Positions 34,140 through 44,157 are shown, numbered from the stretch's first letter. The stretch is 64,000 bases of DNA from Ectobius pallidus (GCA_964059195.1 CAXKWD010000009.1:150779890-150843889); one strand, 5' to 3'. Notes: generated by a model from the sequence alone, not told the origin. Program-made: numbers and translations.

Positions 34140-34701
34140 CTATATAGCTATAAACAAGTATTGACTGGGAGACCCGATGGGAAAAGACCACTTGGAAGAC
34201 CTAGACGTAGGTGAGAGGACAATATTAGAATGTAACATGATGTAGGCTTTCACGGCCGGTGTCCATATTGTTAAAACTTTCCGGGCTCTGTTGCCGTGGT
34301 CCATCGGATTGCTTTCCGGACGTTTCGCCCACAACTGCGGCAGGCATCATCAGCGGTGAGTTCTGCTTCGGAGTTTCCTCGGCGAGGTGAGCAAGACCTC
34401 GCCGAGGAAACTCCGAAGCAGAACTCACCGTTGATGATGCCTGCCGCAGTTGTGGGCGAAACGTCCGGAAAGCAATCCGATGGACCACGGCAACAGAGCC
34501 CGGAAAGTTTTAACAATATAATATTAGAATGGATTTAAGGGAAGTAGGATTTGCAAGGGATGAATGGATGGAGTTAGCACAGAATAGGGTTGAATGGCGG
34601 GCTCAGGTAAGCATGGCAATGAACCTCCGGGTCCCATAAAATAGATAATATTCCTTTATCTTGCTGAGGAATTGTGTATTACCATTGAGTAAGTAAGTAA
34701 G
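34140..34701 (+). pseudogene. RTE-like LINE 3' end with (TAAG)n tail
   Basis: GRPDGKRPLGRPRRR (34160-34210) continues, after the FB2 insertion, as NIRMDLREVGFARDEWMEL (34519-34580) and QNRVEWRAQVSMAMNLRVP before a stop. The 3' end is AATTGTGTATTACCATTGAG then (TAAG)n. TACACGT occurs on both sides (34131-34137, about 34895), consistent with a target duplication in repeat C. Severely 5'-truncated, with one in-frame stop in the first part. Confidence 0.72.
34233..34519 (-). mobile_element. Foldback element FB2 (possible Penelope-type remnant)
   Basis: Arms of 124 bp (34265-34388 and 34396-34519) are inverted with only a mismatch or so and a 7-base loop. A one-sided tail (34233-34264) on the minus strand reads CGTGAAAGCCTACATCATG. 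A 12-bp duplication AATATTAGAATG flanks the insert exactly (34221-34232, 34520-34531) within the LINE C-terminus. The arms contain CTGATGA, a GCC/GGC hairpin and GAAACG. Frames of 80-87 codons on both strands are palindrome translations. Confidence 0.8.
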
Positions 34702-34885
34702 CAGTGCGGACGCAGGGGGGGGATAGGGGGTTACATCCCCCCCCCCGAAATTTTAAAAAAGGCTATATATGTATTCTAAGTGGCCCATTTTATAAACTAA
34801 TTGTACATGTAAGTTCATTAATTTTTTTAGTATTCTTTCTACCTATTCAAATCCCCCCCGAAAAAAATTTCTGCGTCCGCCACTG
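34702..34885. mobile_element. hAT MITE (family H3), compact copy
   Basis: Ends CAGTGCGGACGCAG and CTGCGTCCGCCACTG are inverted repeats. A perfect 8-bp TAAGTAAG flanks both sides (34694-34701, 34886-34893). It inserted into the TAAG tail of the LINE. G/C tracts lie just inside each end, as in 5898-7605. Confidence 0.85.
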
Positions 34886-35111
34886 TAAGTAAGTACACGT
34901 TTTTTGGTCCCCTGAATCCATAAATGCTATTTTCAGAAACATGTCTGTGTGTATGTGTGAACAGTCGAGCTCCAGAACGGAAAATAAAAACGTTGTACTA
35001 AGACTGGCGACGACTAAGCCTAGGCCTATCTCTTAGTGTTGCGACAACGGTTAACTGCAGAGAATATAAGAAAGTTATTTTAACACATAGTTAACTGGAT
35101 ATTATTTGTAA

Positions 35112-35754
35112 CTAGTAGGTGCCCGCAGCTTCGCCCGCGATAATAAATAAAAAAATTAAGAGTATAATAGTTAAAAATCATTATATTTATTAACACGTAA
35201 ATCACGTGGAGTACATTCCATGATCAGAAAGCGCAGCATGGGAAAAATAACCCCAGATTCGAGTTCTCTGACCCAGAAAACCCCTGCATAGTGAGTTTCG
35301 TCCAAATCGAACAATGTTTGCCCATTTAGGCCTATATTCATGATCTTTCTTAATCCCATGTTGAAAATTTAAGATGTCTGCGTGCCTTGACATTATAAAC
35401 AAATGAATCGACCAGCGTGGGCTTACAACATTCAAGTGATCGCGATGCTTTTTATTTCCAAGGTATGACAAAATTAGCGAAAGCCAACTGTAATTCATTT
35501 GACATTAAAATATACCCTGTTACTGAAAACTGTTACTTCGAAAGCGCAAAAAATGCTCGTTTTCTGCAGTTTTTCATTCATAACTCGCGAACGAAAGTGA
35601 AAATAAAAAAATCCTGCTTCGAGGTACATTCGCTCACCTTTCAGTCCATCTATGTTTAAAATTTCAGATCTCTGCATTAAATAGATTTCGCTGGGCATCG
35701 CGCACAGACAGACAGACAGACAGAAGGACAAATACTTCTTTTTATTATTTTAGA
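35112..35754 (-). mobile_element. Helitron-like element, family B, complete
   Basis: On the minus strand: 5' TCTAAAATAATAAAAAGAAG after A, a run of GTCTGTCTGTCTG, then the hairpin (GCGGGCGAAGCTGCGGGC) and terminal CTAG followed by T (35112-35115). 643 bp, no ORF of a transposase. This copy defines HelB in this window. Some 80-98 codon frames cross it on both strands without homology. Confidence 0.82.
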
Positions 35755-36150
35755 TTATCTGGATTTTTATGTCGATTTTCTAGACAAATAATTCCATTGT
35801 AGTCAATTCTTTAACAATTATTTGGATAATCACAAATAACTGGATAAATGACGTCATTATCCAGTTATCTGGTTAACTGGACAAGAGATATCTGGTTAAT
35901 TGCTCAGTTAATTCAGTTAAGTATTTTCTCTTACTTTTAATGCCACAATATACGAAGACAATTTCGTTTTTCGCCCTTTTCTCTAACTGTTTTGTTTAAA
36001 TTTGTTACATGAAGTGCTTACATTAAGACCTAAAACTTTTTTTGTGAAATATTTCTTCGAAAAAATTATCTGAGGGGTAGTTATAAGCCACCCACTAATT
36101 GTAGAAACTCAGTCTTGCCTGGTGAACAATAAAGCTTTGCATCAGGTTGA

Positions 36151-36739
36151 AACATTCGCTTAATGCGTAAGCCATGTTGCCAAAAGTGAAAGATGAGGGT
36201 GTAAAAGACAACACCTTAAAGGAAAATATCCGACCTTGCAAGGTAAACTTTGATTGTTCCGCCCCGTAATTTCATTTTTTTTTTTCAATACTGGCAGACT
36301 AAAATTGATATTTATTTTGAGCTGTTAAAAATACATGCATGTAATTTGGAACACACACTCTATGAACTACTAAAAAAAAAAATTGCTAATTGATTTCATC
36401 GTAAAAAAATCTGCATGTGTAGTTCTAAAAAATGGAAATGGAAAACGCGTCCTTAAATTTTAATTATTTTACAGAAGTAGGAAATAACATCAACTTTCCG
36501 TTGAAGAAAATTGTAAACGTGTTTTTTACAAGTAAAATGTACAAAAGTGTTTAAATGTAACTTATCATTAAAAGCTGAGATATATATTAATTTCAGTTAA
36601 AACCTCATTTGAGCCATTTGTTTTGAAAAGCAGGGCCCCCAAATTAATTTTGTTTGCTGTGTGATAATAAAATGTATATTATATTAAAGATAATTATCTC
36701 ATATAACATTTAAGCCGGTGTTTCCGTGTAGTTCTTATT
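36151..36739. other. Unassigned AT-rich spacer
   Basis: No gene or repeat boundary recognised. Confidence 0.4.
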
Positions 36740-38077
36740 CAATTGTGAAATTAATTGATGGTGGCCTTGCTCGGTTGCCATAGGTGGACAGAAGGGGATC
36801 ATGAATGCATGCCTAAGTGGGAAAACATTGAATAACTTGGACGAAACTCACTATGCGGGGGGGTTCGGGACAGAGTACTCAAATCTGAGGTCTTTTTTTT
36901 CGGACAGCGCACTTTGATAGTGAAATGGAACGGATTTTTAGCCTTTAATTTATCAGTCGTTTTAATTGTTTATGCATGATTTAGTTAAGGCTCGTGAATC
37001 TGTGGTACCTTTTATTAATTTCATTTGGAATCTGTATGTCCATATTCGTTTTATTAAGTGCCAGTATGAGATTGTGTGGTGGACGAAAAAATGTCTGTCC
37101 GTCTGTCTGTCCGTCCGTGTGTCTGTACGCGCCATAACTCAAATACTCTTTTTTGGATTTTCATGAAACTTGGAAAACACATTTATAATGTCCATGGGAA
37201 GAACCCTATTGATATTGAACCAAATCGGTTCACCGGTACCGGAGTAATGCCCAATTTAGTGCCTATTTTAATAGATTATGGCGCCTTTCTAATAGAAAGG
37301 CGCCATCACTCAAATACGCTGTATCGGATTTCCATGAAACTTGGTATACCCATTTATGACGTCCATAAGAAGTGCCTTATTGAATTTGAACCTAATCTGT
37401 TGACCGGTACCGGAGTAAAACCCAATTTAGTGTATATTTTAAAGACGTAGTAACTCAAATACGCTTTACCGGATTTTTATGAAACTTGGTATACACATTT
37501 ATAATGTCCATGGGAAGACGTCTATTCATAATGGATAAAATCGGTTGACCTGTTTCGGAGTAATGCTCAATTTAGTGTCTATTTTATGGTAATATACGTA
37601 TTCGAAAGAATTTATAAAAAAAAAATGAAAATCAGTTATCTTGACAACATAGCCTATTGTTTTACTGTGATCTTATAAGGCCTTGGAAATTAAAATACAG
37701 GTGGCTATGACAAAAAACATATTGATTTACATGCGCTTATCCAACTAGACCGTTAAAATGACCCAGGTGGCCGAGATGGTAGACCTTTCTTCTTCCGTAA
37801 GCCCTGCTTAATGAATAAATCTGGAGCTTAACTTGGAAATCAATTTAAAAAAACACACATTCTGCATATCATAATTGCAGTCATAACTGATTAAAAAAAA
37901 AACATACTGGCACTTTGTTACATCAGTTTACCTGATTTTATTCGTTTAATCATCATATTTATTACATAAAACAATCTAATTAAGAATTTAATTATGTAAT
38001 TCAAGCAATATATGTATAAACGATGTCAGTGTTAATAAATATAATTAGTAGACAAAAAATCGCGGGCACCTGCTAGC
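36740..38077 (+). mobile_element. HelB/HelK composite Helitron-like sequence
   Basis: 36770-36910 holds HelB-like sequence (GGACGAAACTCACTATGCGGGG, GAACTCAAATCTGAGGTC type). From 37055 family K begins (AAGTGCCAGTATGAGATTGTG, then GTCTGTCCGTCCGTGTGTCTG). 37129-37590 is a three-unit repeat. The end is ATCGCGGGCACCTGCTAG (38060-38077), a Helitron 3' CTAG terminus with the first hairpin arm lost. A truncated S4 SINE head lies at 37761-37784. Exact element limits are unclear. Confidence 0.5.
37129..37590 (+). repeat. Tandem repeat, about 155 bp x 3
   Basis: Three diverged units each contain AACTCAAATACGCT, GGATTTTCATGAAACTTGG, CATTTATAATGTCCATGGGAAG, ACCGGTACCGGAGTAATGCCC and AATTTAGTG. Between units 1 and 2 there is a perfect hairpin (TGGCGCCTTTC / GAAAGGCGCCA, 37278-37306). 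The ORF of 124 codons (37076-37450) is only the translation of the repeat. Confidence 0.8.
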
Positions 38078-38454
38078 CTTGTTGTGGGAAGTACAGTATG
38101 GAATAATGAGCAAACAACATAAAAATCAACGTGGAAATAGTTATAAAGTCAGTACATGAAAGCCACAGAAAAATCTTAAAAATTTCATTTCAGTGGCTTG
38201 ATGTGATATATCTTTTTTTGTTAATACCCAAAATTCAGACCCATACAATAGAACAATAGAACAATATTTTATTATGAAACAAAATAATTAAATAATTAAC
38301 AATATGGAGCTTAAAGATCTTAAATAGAATTTTAGGTTTTGATTTCGAGGGAGATCCGGACACCCTGCCTATTTTGAAGCTAGAGGTTAAATTTTGGAAA
38401 CTGAAACTGCGTCTATTGTCTCTGAAAACTGCTTTGCACTCGATTTAGCCTACT
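38078..38454. other. Unassigned spacer
   Basis: No gene or repeat boundary recognised. Confidence 0.4.
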
Positions 38455-39010
38455 AGCAGATACTCGTCCATGATTATTTACTCAACTGCTAGATTTTTAT
38501 TTAAAATATGGAACAGAAAAATAATTAAAACATATTTATTAACCCTTACATCGTTTTTACATAAATTGCATGAATTAGTAAGTATTATTCTTAATTATAT
38601 TGTTTTATGTAACAAATATAAATAATTAAACGAACAAAACGAATCTTGTACTTCTGCAATGAAACTATTAAAACGAACCACAGATTCATGAACTTACTGA
38701 AATCATGCATAAACAACTGAACAATTGATATTTAAAAAGTTAAAAATACCGGTTTCGATGACCTTTTCACGATTAAAATGCGATGCCCGGGAAAAAAACT
38801 ACCTCAGATTCAAGTTCCCTGGCCCAAAAATCCCCCGCATAGTGAGTTTCGTCCAAGTCATTCAATGCTGTTTTTCCCCCGGTTGCTATGGAAAACCGAG
38901 CAAGGCAACCTTCAATATTTTCACAATTGAATACTATGTTCTTAATAAGGGGCTTTGGATGTGCACGGAAATACGAGTTCAAATAATATATTGGATTTTA
39001 AGACATTTCG
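38455..39010 (-). mobile_element. HelB-related fragment
   Basis: Colinear with HelB-like sequence at 36770-36910 in reverse (CCTCAGATTCAAGTTCCCTGGCCC, CCCCGCATAGTGAGTTTCGTCC, CGGTTGCTATGG) and with 20890-20990 (TGATTATTTACTCAACTGCTAGA). A small related piece recurs at 39838-39910 (GGCAACCTTCAATAGTTTGAC). The hairpin terminus is absent. Confidence 0.55.
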
Positions 39011-39139
39011 CACCCCTAATCTAATTCACACTAATTTGATAATATTTCTTGAAAAGGGAAGATCTGTATTACATACATACAATAATCAAAACCCTATTTG
39101 TCATTCCTCCTTAACCCTCTTTACATGAAAAAACATGAG

Positions 39140-39480
39140 TGGTGTGATGAAAGAAAGAAAAAAAGACAGACAGACAGAAAGAAAGAAAGAAAGATAGAAA
39201 CAAGGAAGGAAAGAAAGTAATGATCATTTTAAAAGAAAAAATCAAAAGTAGCTGAAGCAAGGAAAAGGTGAGAAAATATAATAAAAAAAGAAAGAATCAA
39301 GGAAAATAATGAAAAACAAAGAAACAAGGTCAAAGAGGAGAAAAAAGAAAAGAAACAGACAGAAAGGAAGAAAGAGAGAAGAACAAAAAAGAAATGAATG
39401 CAAAGAAAGTAAGAAGCAAGAAAATGAAAATAAAAAAGAAAGGGTTAAAGACACAGGTACGAACGAAAGCAAAACTTTGG
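39140..39480. repeat. Purine-rich (GAAA)n tract
   Basis: About 340 bp of almost pure A/G on the plus strand, built from GAAA, GAAG and CAGA units (for example AAAGAAAGAAAGAAAGA). The 94-residue minus frame rich in Ser/Leu/Phe is its low-complexity complement, not a gene. Confidence 0.85.
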
Positions 39481-40127
39481 ACTGAGATAAAACTGAATGT
39501 GACAAAAGCCTACTGTACTGATGCACAACACCAGTTTTTACATAATTTAATTATGTGAGATATGATACAATGGCAATTTTAATTTTAATAAGCGAGGGTG
39601 CTAATTGGGCGAGCTTCTTGTGAAGGCCTTGTACTCGATATGGTCCGCTAACTCCTCTCGCGGTTGCCAAATTTCCCCTCGATACAGCATCTCCACTCTA
39701 TCCCAAGAAACACGGGTAAATAAACTTTCATTAACTTCTTCTGGAACGGGATTCACCGAGACAACAGAGGAGCTTATTACATGCTGAAATCTTGCTATCT
39801 ACCAATGAAGTTTAAACAACATAAATGGCGCGCGGGATTTTAAGGCAACCTTCAATAGTTTGACAATTGAATAATGTCTTGGTAATAGCCCTAACGGGCG
39901 TTGGATGTGCAACCCTCGATATAATGCCAAAATCCGTTCTCTAACATTTAGTGGCACAAACCGAGGGTGGCACTAAAACGAAATTTCATTTTTATAAAAA
40001 TGACATAATACAGTGCTGCATTAATTTATTGCACTGTATTATTTTAAAAAAAATAATAAATAAAACGCAAGTAACCATTTTTCTCTCTCATTCACAATAC
40101 TGTTCACAATCTCAGACTAACATAGAT

Positions 40128-40326
40128 ATATAAGCATTCATGAACCACAGATTATTGTCCCTGTTGGACATTACATGAGAAAATTATAGGAAAAAAATTC
40201 CTCCGGAGGAATATACAATATAAGCATTCATGAACCGGAGCATTCCTCCGGAGGAATTTTTCTCCTATAATGTTCTCATGTACTGTCCAACAGAGACAAT
40301 AATCTGTGGTTCATGAATGCATATAT
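40128..40326. repeat. Inverted repeat derived from an S5 SINE tail
   Basis: About 85-bp arms (40128-40213; 40241-40326) are inverted around 27 bases and include GCATTCATGAACCACAGATT and CCTCCGGAGGAATTTTT. The arm sequence CGGAGGAATTTTTCTCCTAT matches the S5 SINE body at 44225-44260. It therefore looks like two opposed SINE ends directly upstream of LINE A copy 1. Confidence 0.7.
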
Positions 40327-40411
40327 TTATCTATCTTGAATGTTAACTGTACAATAACAGTGGAAGCCTCACAGTACTGCATATGGCATAACTTGTCTGT
40401 CAGTGAGGTAG

Positions 40412-41014
40412 ACCAGAGCAACGACTGTATGCAGGCCCACTAACAAAAGAAAGATTTTAGTTCTAGGTAGCAGCCACGCCAGATATATGGGAACTGCTGT
40501 AAAAGATGCTGTTGGAGAGAGTTTTCAAGTTGAGTGTATTTGTAAACCTAATGCTGAACTTAAGGATGTAATTTCAGGTATCAAGGATCTACCTAAAGGT
40601 TTCTCTAAGGATGACCATATTGTAATTGTTGGAGGTGGTGGTAATAGTCTAGACAGAGATCCTAACTTTGAAATCGACCAGGACCTACACACCATCTCTA
40701 GAAGCAGTGTACATACTAATGTTAGTTTTGTAGAGTTATTTTACAGGTACGACAAGCCCTCGCTTCGATCCAAGGTGAAAGCTGTGAACGACAAGTTAAG
40801 GGATTTCTCTAGTAATCATGTAAATTTTAACATTGTATCTGTTAATAGCCTAAGAAGAGAAGAATTCACTCGACATGGACTCCATCTGAACTCCAGAGGG
40901 AAGAAGACGCTAGCAAAACTTGTTGCTGAAGAAGTAAAGAGTAATGTATCTAATTGTAGCAGGCCTATTCCTGTCATCGTGGGTGGATCATGTCATTTTT
41001 TAGGGGGAATCTAA
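40412..41014 (+). CDS. LINE A ORF1, C-terminal esterase-like part
   Basis: After a stop at 40409 the frame is open to 41014 without an upstream Met until 40487, so the N-terminus is lost by 5' truncation. ILVLGSSHARYMG (40454-40492) resembles SGNH-hydrolase block I, IVIVGGGGNSLDRD the GxN block, and RHGLHLNSRGK the catalytic His block. Such esterase-like domains occur in ORF1 of CR1-type and other insect LINEs and are thought to assist the ribonucleoprotein. The last 25 bases overlap ORF2 in another frame. N-terminal zinc-finger or coiled-coil parts, if any existed, are missing. Confidence 0.7.
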   Translation, partial: TRATTVCRPTNKRKILVLGSSHARYMGTAVKDAVGESFQVECICKPNAELKDVISGIKDLPKGFSKDDHIVIVGGGGNSLDRDPNFEIDQDLHTISRSSVHTNVSFVELFYRYDKPSLRSKVKAVNDKLRDFSSNHVNFNIVSVNSLRREEFTRHGLHLNSRGKKTLAKLVAEEVKSNVSNCSRPIPVIVGGSCHFLGGI

Positions 41015-43968
41015 ATCGAAGAAATAAACAACTTTTATGTGTACCTCAAGATAAGAATAATACTTCAGTTAAGCCAAAAACTAGAATTAATACATCATTT
41101 ACATTAATACATCAAAATATAAGGGGACTTGAAAATAAAATTGAAGAATTCAACTTAGCAATTCAGGATTCAATTAATTCTAATCTACAGGAAATTCAAG
41201 TTATTTGTTTGACAGAACACCACTGTGCAGAAAAAGAGCTGGAACAATTAAAAATTGATAATTTTTCTTTATGTTCAAATTTTTGTAGACGTTCCAAAAA
41301 ATGTGGAGGTGTGAGTATTTTTATCAAAAGAAACTTAGATTTTAATGATATAGACACCAGTTCCTTTTGCAAGGAACAGGATTTTGAATGTTGCTCAGCA
41401 AGAGTGGAAACTGACAATGACACGTTTGTAATAATAACAATCTACAGAGCACCATCAGGTAATTACAACTATTTTATCAATCAGTTAGAAAAGGTTCTTA
41501 ATTCATTATATAATAATAGTGTAAATATGATACTGTGTGGAGATTTTAATGTAGACATGTCAACTGATAGTGAAAATAAGGCAAGACTTCTGTCCTTAGT
41601 AGGTAGTTATAATCTAGACTTCATAGTGAACTTCCCAACTAGAATTCAAAACAACTCTCAAACAACAATAGATAATATATTCTTAAATAAAGAAAAAAAC
41701 TTGAAGTTTGAGGTAATCCCAATAATAAATGGGTTATCAGACCATGATGCTCAGATGGTAATGTTAAACAATACTGAAGCATATCCGACTAGCAAACATA
41801 CCCATAGTAATATTATCAGAGTAATGAATGATGTTTCGATTTTAAGTTTCAAACAAGATCTTGCAAATGAAAATTGGGAAACTATATTTACCTATAACAC
41901 TGTTGATAGTAAATTAAATGAATTTCTAAATATCGTGCTGCGACACTTTGAGGCCAACTTTCCAAAAAAGACAACTACTAAAATAACTAATTTAAATAAT
42001 AAAGCATGGCTAACCCCTGGTATTAAAATATCATGTGCTAAAAAAAGAGAGCTCTATTTACAATACAGAACCAGTAACAATCAAACTCAGAAAGTGTATT
42101 ATAAAAGATATTGCAATGTGCTTAAAAAGGTTATTAAAGAAGCAAAGAGCAGGTATTTTTCACAAATAATTAATAAATCAAACAACAAAGTTAAGACTAT
42201 ATGGAATATAGTAAAAAATGAAACAGGGAAAGCAAAGGAAAAAAGTGATTGTACGTCATTAATATACAAAAATAAGAAACTAGACAATCTATCAGATATT
42301 ACAAATGCATTTAATAACCACTTCATAAATATTGCAGAGAATTGTGTTCCCACCAACAATACCAGTGTCAAGGCAATAGACCTTCTGACAAAATCTACAA
42401 TTTGTAACCATAAATTTGAAATCACACTGACTTCCTCTATAGAAATTGAAAATATAATAAAATTGCTTAAAAGTAAAAGCTCATCTGGATGGGATGACAT
42501 AAGTAATAAGCTATTAAAAAGTTGCTGTTCGGAACTTAGTAAACCCCTTAGCCATATATTTAACTGTTCACTAGAAACTGGAATATTTCCTGAAAGAATG
42601 AAACATGCAATTGTCAAGCCCCTGTTTAAAAAAGGAGACAAAAATTTACCATCAAATTACAGGCCTATATCGCTCTTAACTTCATTTTCAAAAGTATTCG
42701 AAAAAGTTGTATATAACCGCATAATTTACTATCTTAATTTGAATAATATTCTTACACCATCACAATTTGGTTTTAGAAGTGGCATGTCTACTGAAAATGC
42801 TACATTTAAACTCACCACAGAAATACTGGAAGCGCTAGATAAAAAGAAATATACGTTGGGAATTTTCTGTGACTTAGCTAAAGCATTCGACTGTATAAAT
42901 CATGAACTTTTAATTGAAAAATTGGAACATTATGGAATAGATAATTTAACACTGAATTGGTTCAAATCATACCTGTCTGATAGAACTCAAAATGTCGTAA
43001 TAAATGGAAACAAATCTAATCTAGGAGTAGTTAGAAGTGGAGTACCACAGGGATCAATACTAGGACCTTTGCTATTTTTAATTTTCATCAATGACTTGCC
43101 ACATAACTTAAGTGACGAAACAAAGGTATTGCTTTTTGCGGATGACACTAGTGTTTTTGTAACAGGAAAATCCCAGGAACAACTGGCAAGAGTAGCTACA
43201 AAGGCTTTTCACGAATTAAATATATGGTTCCAAGCCAATAAAATGACGCTTAATATCGAAAAAACCCACTTTATTCAATTCAGAACACAACAAAGATGTA
43301 CCCAAAACCTTGTAATTAATTACCAAACACAAAGCATAGAAGAAATTAGTAATATCAAATTTTTAGGATTACAAATTGATCAACATCTCGACTGGAAGTC
43401 ACATATTGAAATGACAATTCCAAAGCTAAGTTCAGCATGCTTTACCTTAAGAGTCCTGAATCAGGTATTAAAACAGGATGCCTTACGCATGGTGTATTTT
43501 GCAAATTTCCACTCGATAATGAAGTATGGAATCATATTCTGGGGTAACTCGACCCATAGGGATAAAATATTTAAGCTACAAAAGCAAGCAATTAGAATAA
43601 TGTGTGGAAAGAAAAGGAGAGAATCATGCAAACCGCTCTTTGAAAAATTAAAAGTCCTCACTCTCACAGGGGAGTATATATACTCTGTTATGTGTTATAT
43701 GGTAGAAAATATTGAGAGATTCCAAACTAATAGCAGTGTTCACGAACATATTACTAGAAACAGGAATGATTTACATAGACCGGTTAATGCATTAAAACTT
43801 TTTCAGAAAGGCGCTTATTACTCCGCAATACAGATATACAATAAGCTTCCAAACAACATTAAATTATTATGTATTCAAAGAAAAAGCAAATCCTTCAAAG
43901 GATCTCTCAAGAAATTTTTAATGACTCACACCTTCTACAATATGGATGAGTATTTCCAGTTTGAATAA
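40990..43968 (+). CDS. LINE A ORF2: endonuclease / reverse transcriptase, copy 1
   Basis: An uninterrupted 992-residue frame. Residues about 35-260 form an apurinic-type endonuclease: HQNIRG (41-46), LTEHH with Glu76, CGDFNVDM (183-190), TIDNIFLN (226-233) and SDHD (250-253). The reverse transcriptase spans about 540-800: SNYRPISLL (555-563), FCDLAKAFD (626-634), GVPQGSILGPLL (684-695) and the catalytic FADD (716-719). A thumb-like FLGLQID and a C-terminal Cys/His-poor domain follow. No RNase H. It nicks target DNA and copies its own RNA there (target-primed reverse transcription). CR1/Jockey group is the likely clade. All catalytic residues that I can check are present, so it may be active apart from the truncated ORF1. 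Confidence 0.95.
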   Translation: MSFFRGNLNRRNKQLLCVPQDKNNTSVKPKTRINTSFTLIHQNIRGLENKIEEFNLAIQDSINSNLQEIQVICLTEHHCAEKELEQLKIDNFSLCSNFCRRSKKCGGVSIFIKRNLDFNDIDTSSFCKEQDFECCSARVETDNDTFVIITIYRAPSGNYNYFINQLEKVLNSLYNNSVNMILCGDFNVDMSTDSENKARLLSLVGSYNLDFIVNFPTRIQNNSQTTIDNIFLNKEKNLKFEVIPIINGLSDHDAQMVMLNNTEAYPTSKHTHSNIIRVMNDVSILSFKQDLANENWETIFTYNTVDSKLNEFLNIVLRHFEANFPKKTTTKITNLNNKAWLTPGIKISCAKKRELYLQYRTSNNQTQKVYYKRYCNVLKKVIKEAKSRYFSQIINKSNNKVKTIWNIVKNETGKAKEKSDCTSLIYKNKKLDNLSDITNAFNNHFINIAENCVPTNNTSVKAIDLLTKSTICNHKFEITLTSSIEIENIIKLLKSKSSSGWDDISNKLLKSCCSELSKPLSHIFNCSLETGIFPERMKHAIVKPLFKKGDKNLPSNYRPISLLTSFSKVFEKVVYNRIIYYLNLNNILTPSQFGFRSGMSTENATFKLTTEILEALDKKKYTLGIFCDLAKAFDCINHELLIEKLEHYGIDNLTLNWFKSYLSDRTQNVVINGNKSNLGVVRSGVPQGSILGPLLFLIFINDLPHNLSDETKVLLFADDTSVFVTGKSQEQLARVATKAFHELNIWFQANKMTLNIEKTHFIQFRTQQRCTQNLVINYQTQSIEEISNIKFLGLQIDQHLDWKSHIEMTIPKLSSACFTLRVLNQVLKQDALRMVYFANFHSIMKYGIIFWGNSTHRDKIFKLQKQAIRIMCGKKRRESCKPLFEKLKVLTLTGEYIYSVMCYMVENIERFQTNSSVHEHITRNRNDLHRPVNALKLFQKGAYYSAIQIYNKLPNNIKLLCIQRKSKSFKGSLKKFLMTHTFYNMDEYFQFE

Positions 43969-44103
43969 GTTTATAGTGTAGTATATTATATATCATTATT
44001 TATTACTTGCTTATATATTGTAATCTGACGTGTTCTATATCCTTGAGTCCCGCTCAACACAGGATCTACAGAACGAGATAACTACATCTACATCTACATC
44101 TAC
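43969..44103 (+). mobile_element. LINE A 3' UTR and (CATCTA)n tail, copy 1
   Basis: Contains TTGTAATCTGACGTGTTC, CTTGAGTCCCGCTCAACACAGG and GAACGAGATAACTACATCTACATCTACATCTA. The same end appears, inverted, at 53521-53650 and as two extremely short copies at 58214-58294 and 62502-62558. The hexamer tail takes the place of a poly-A tail and is presumably where reverse transcription starts. Confidence 0.88.
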
Positions 44104-44157
44104 CATTAAGGGCAATCAGCCATAGGAGATAGGTTCCATCTGCTGCTGTGAAGTGAA

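Larger units (their letters stand above)
34053..36150 (+). repeat. Repeat family C, multiply interrupted copy
   Basis: Left end ACTTCCTCTGCCCGTGCC and the GTTCGACCCCCAAATTCGATG block match the complete copy at 61335-62144. Matching resumes at 34895 (CCCCTGAATCCATAAATGC, GAAACATGTCTGTGTG) and again at 35940-36150 (TTTCGTTTTTCGC, TTCGAAAAAATTATCTGAGGG, GTAGAAACTCAGTCTTGC). The gaps are filled by a LINE fragment (34140-34693, itself hosting FB2), a hAT MITE and HelB. Confidence 0.65.

Noticed and set aside
34225..34538. Overlapping 80-87 codon frames on both strands with nearly identical proteins
   Set aside because: They arise because the DNA is a long palindrome (FB2); the same protein on both strands is expected.
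39242..39526. 94-residue Ser/Leu/Phe-rich minus-strand protein
   Set aside because: Low-complexity complement of a purine microsatellite.
42099..42641. 180-codon minus frame inside LINE A, also found at 54978-55520
   Set aside because: Antisense shadow of the reverse-transcriptase ORF; conserved only because the sense frame is conserved.
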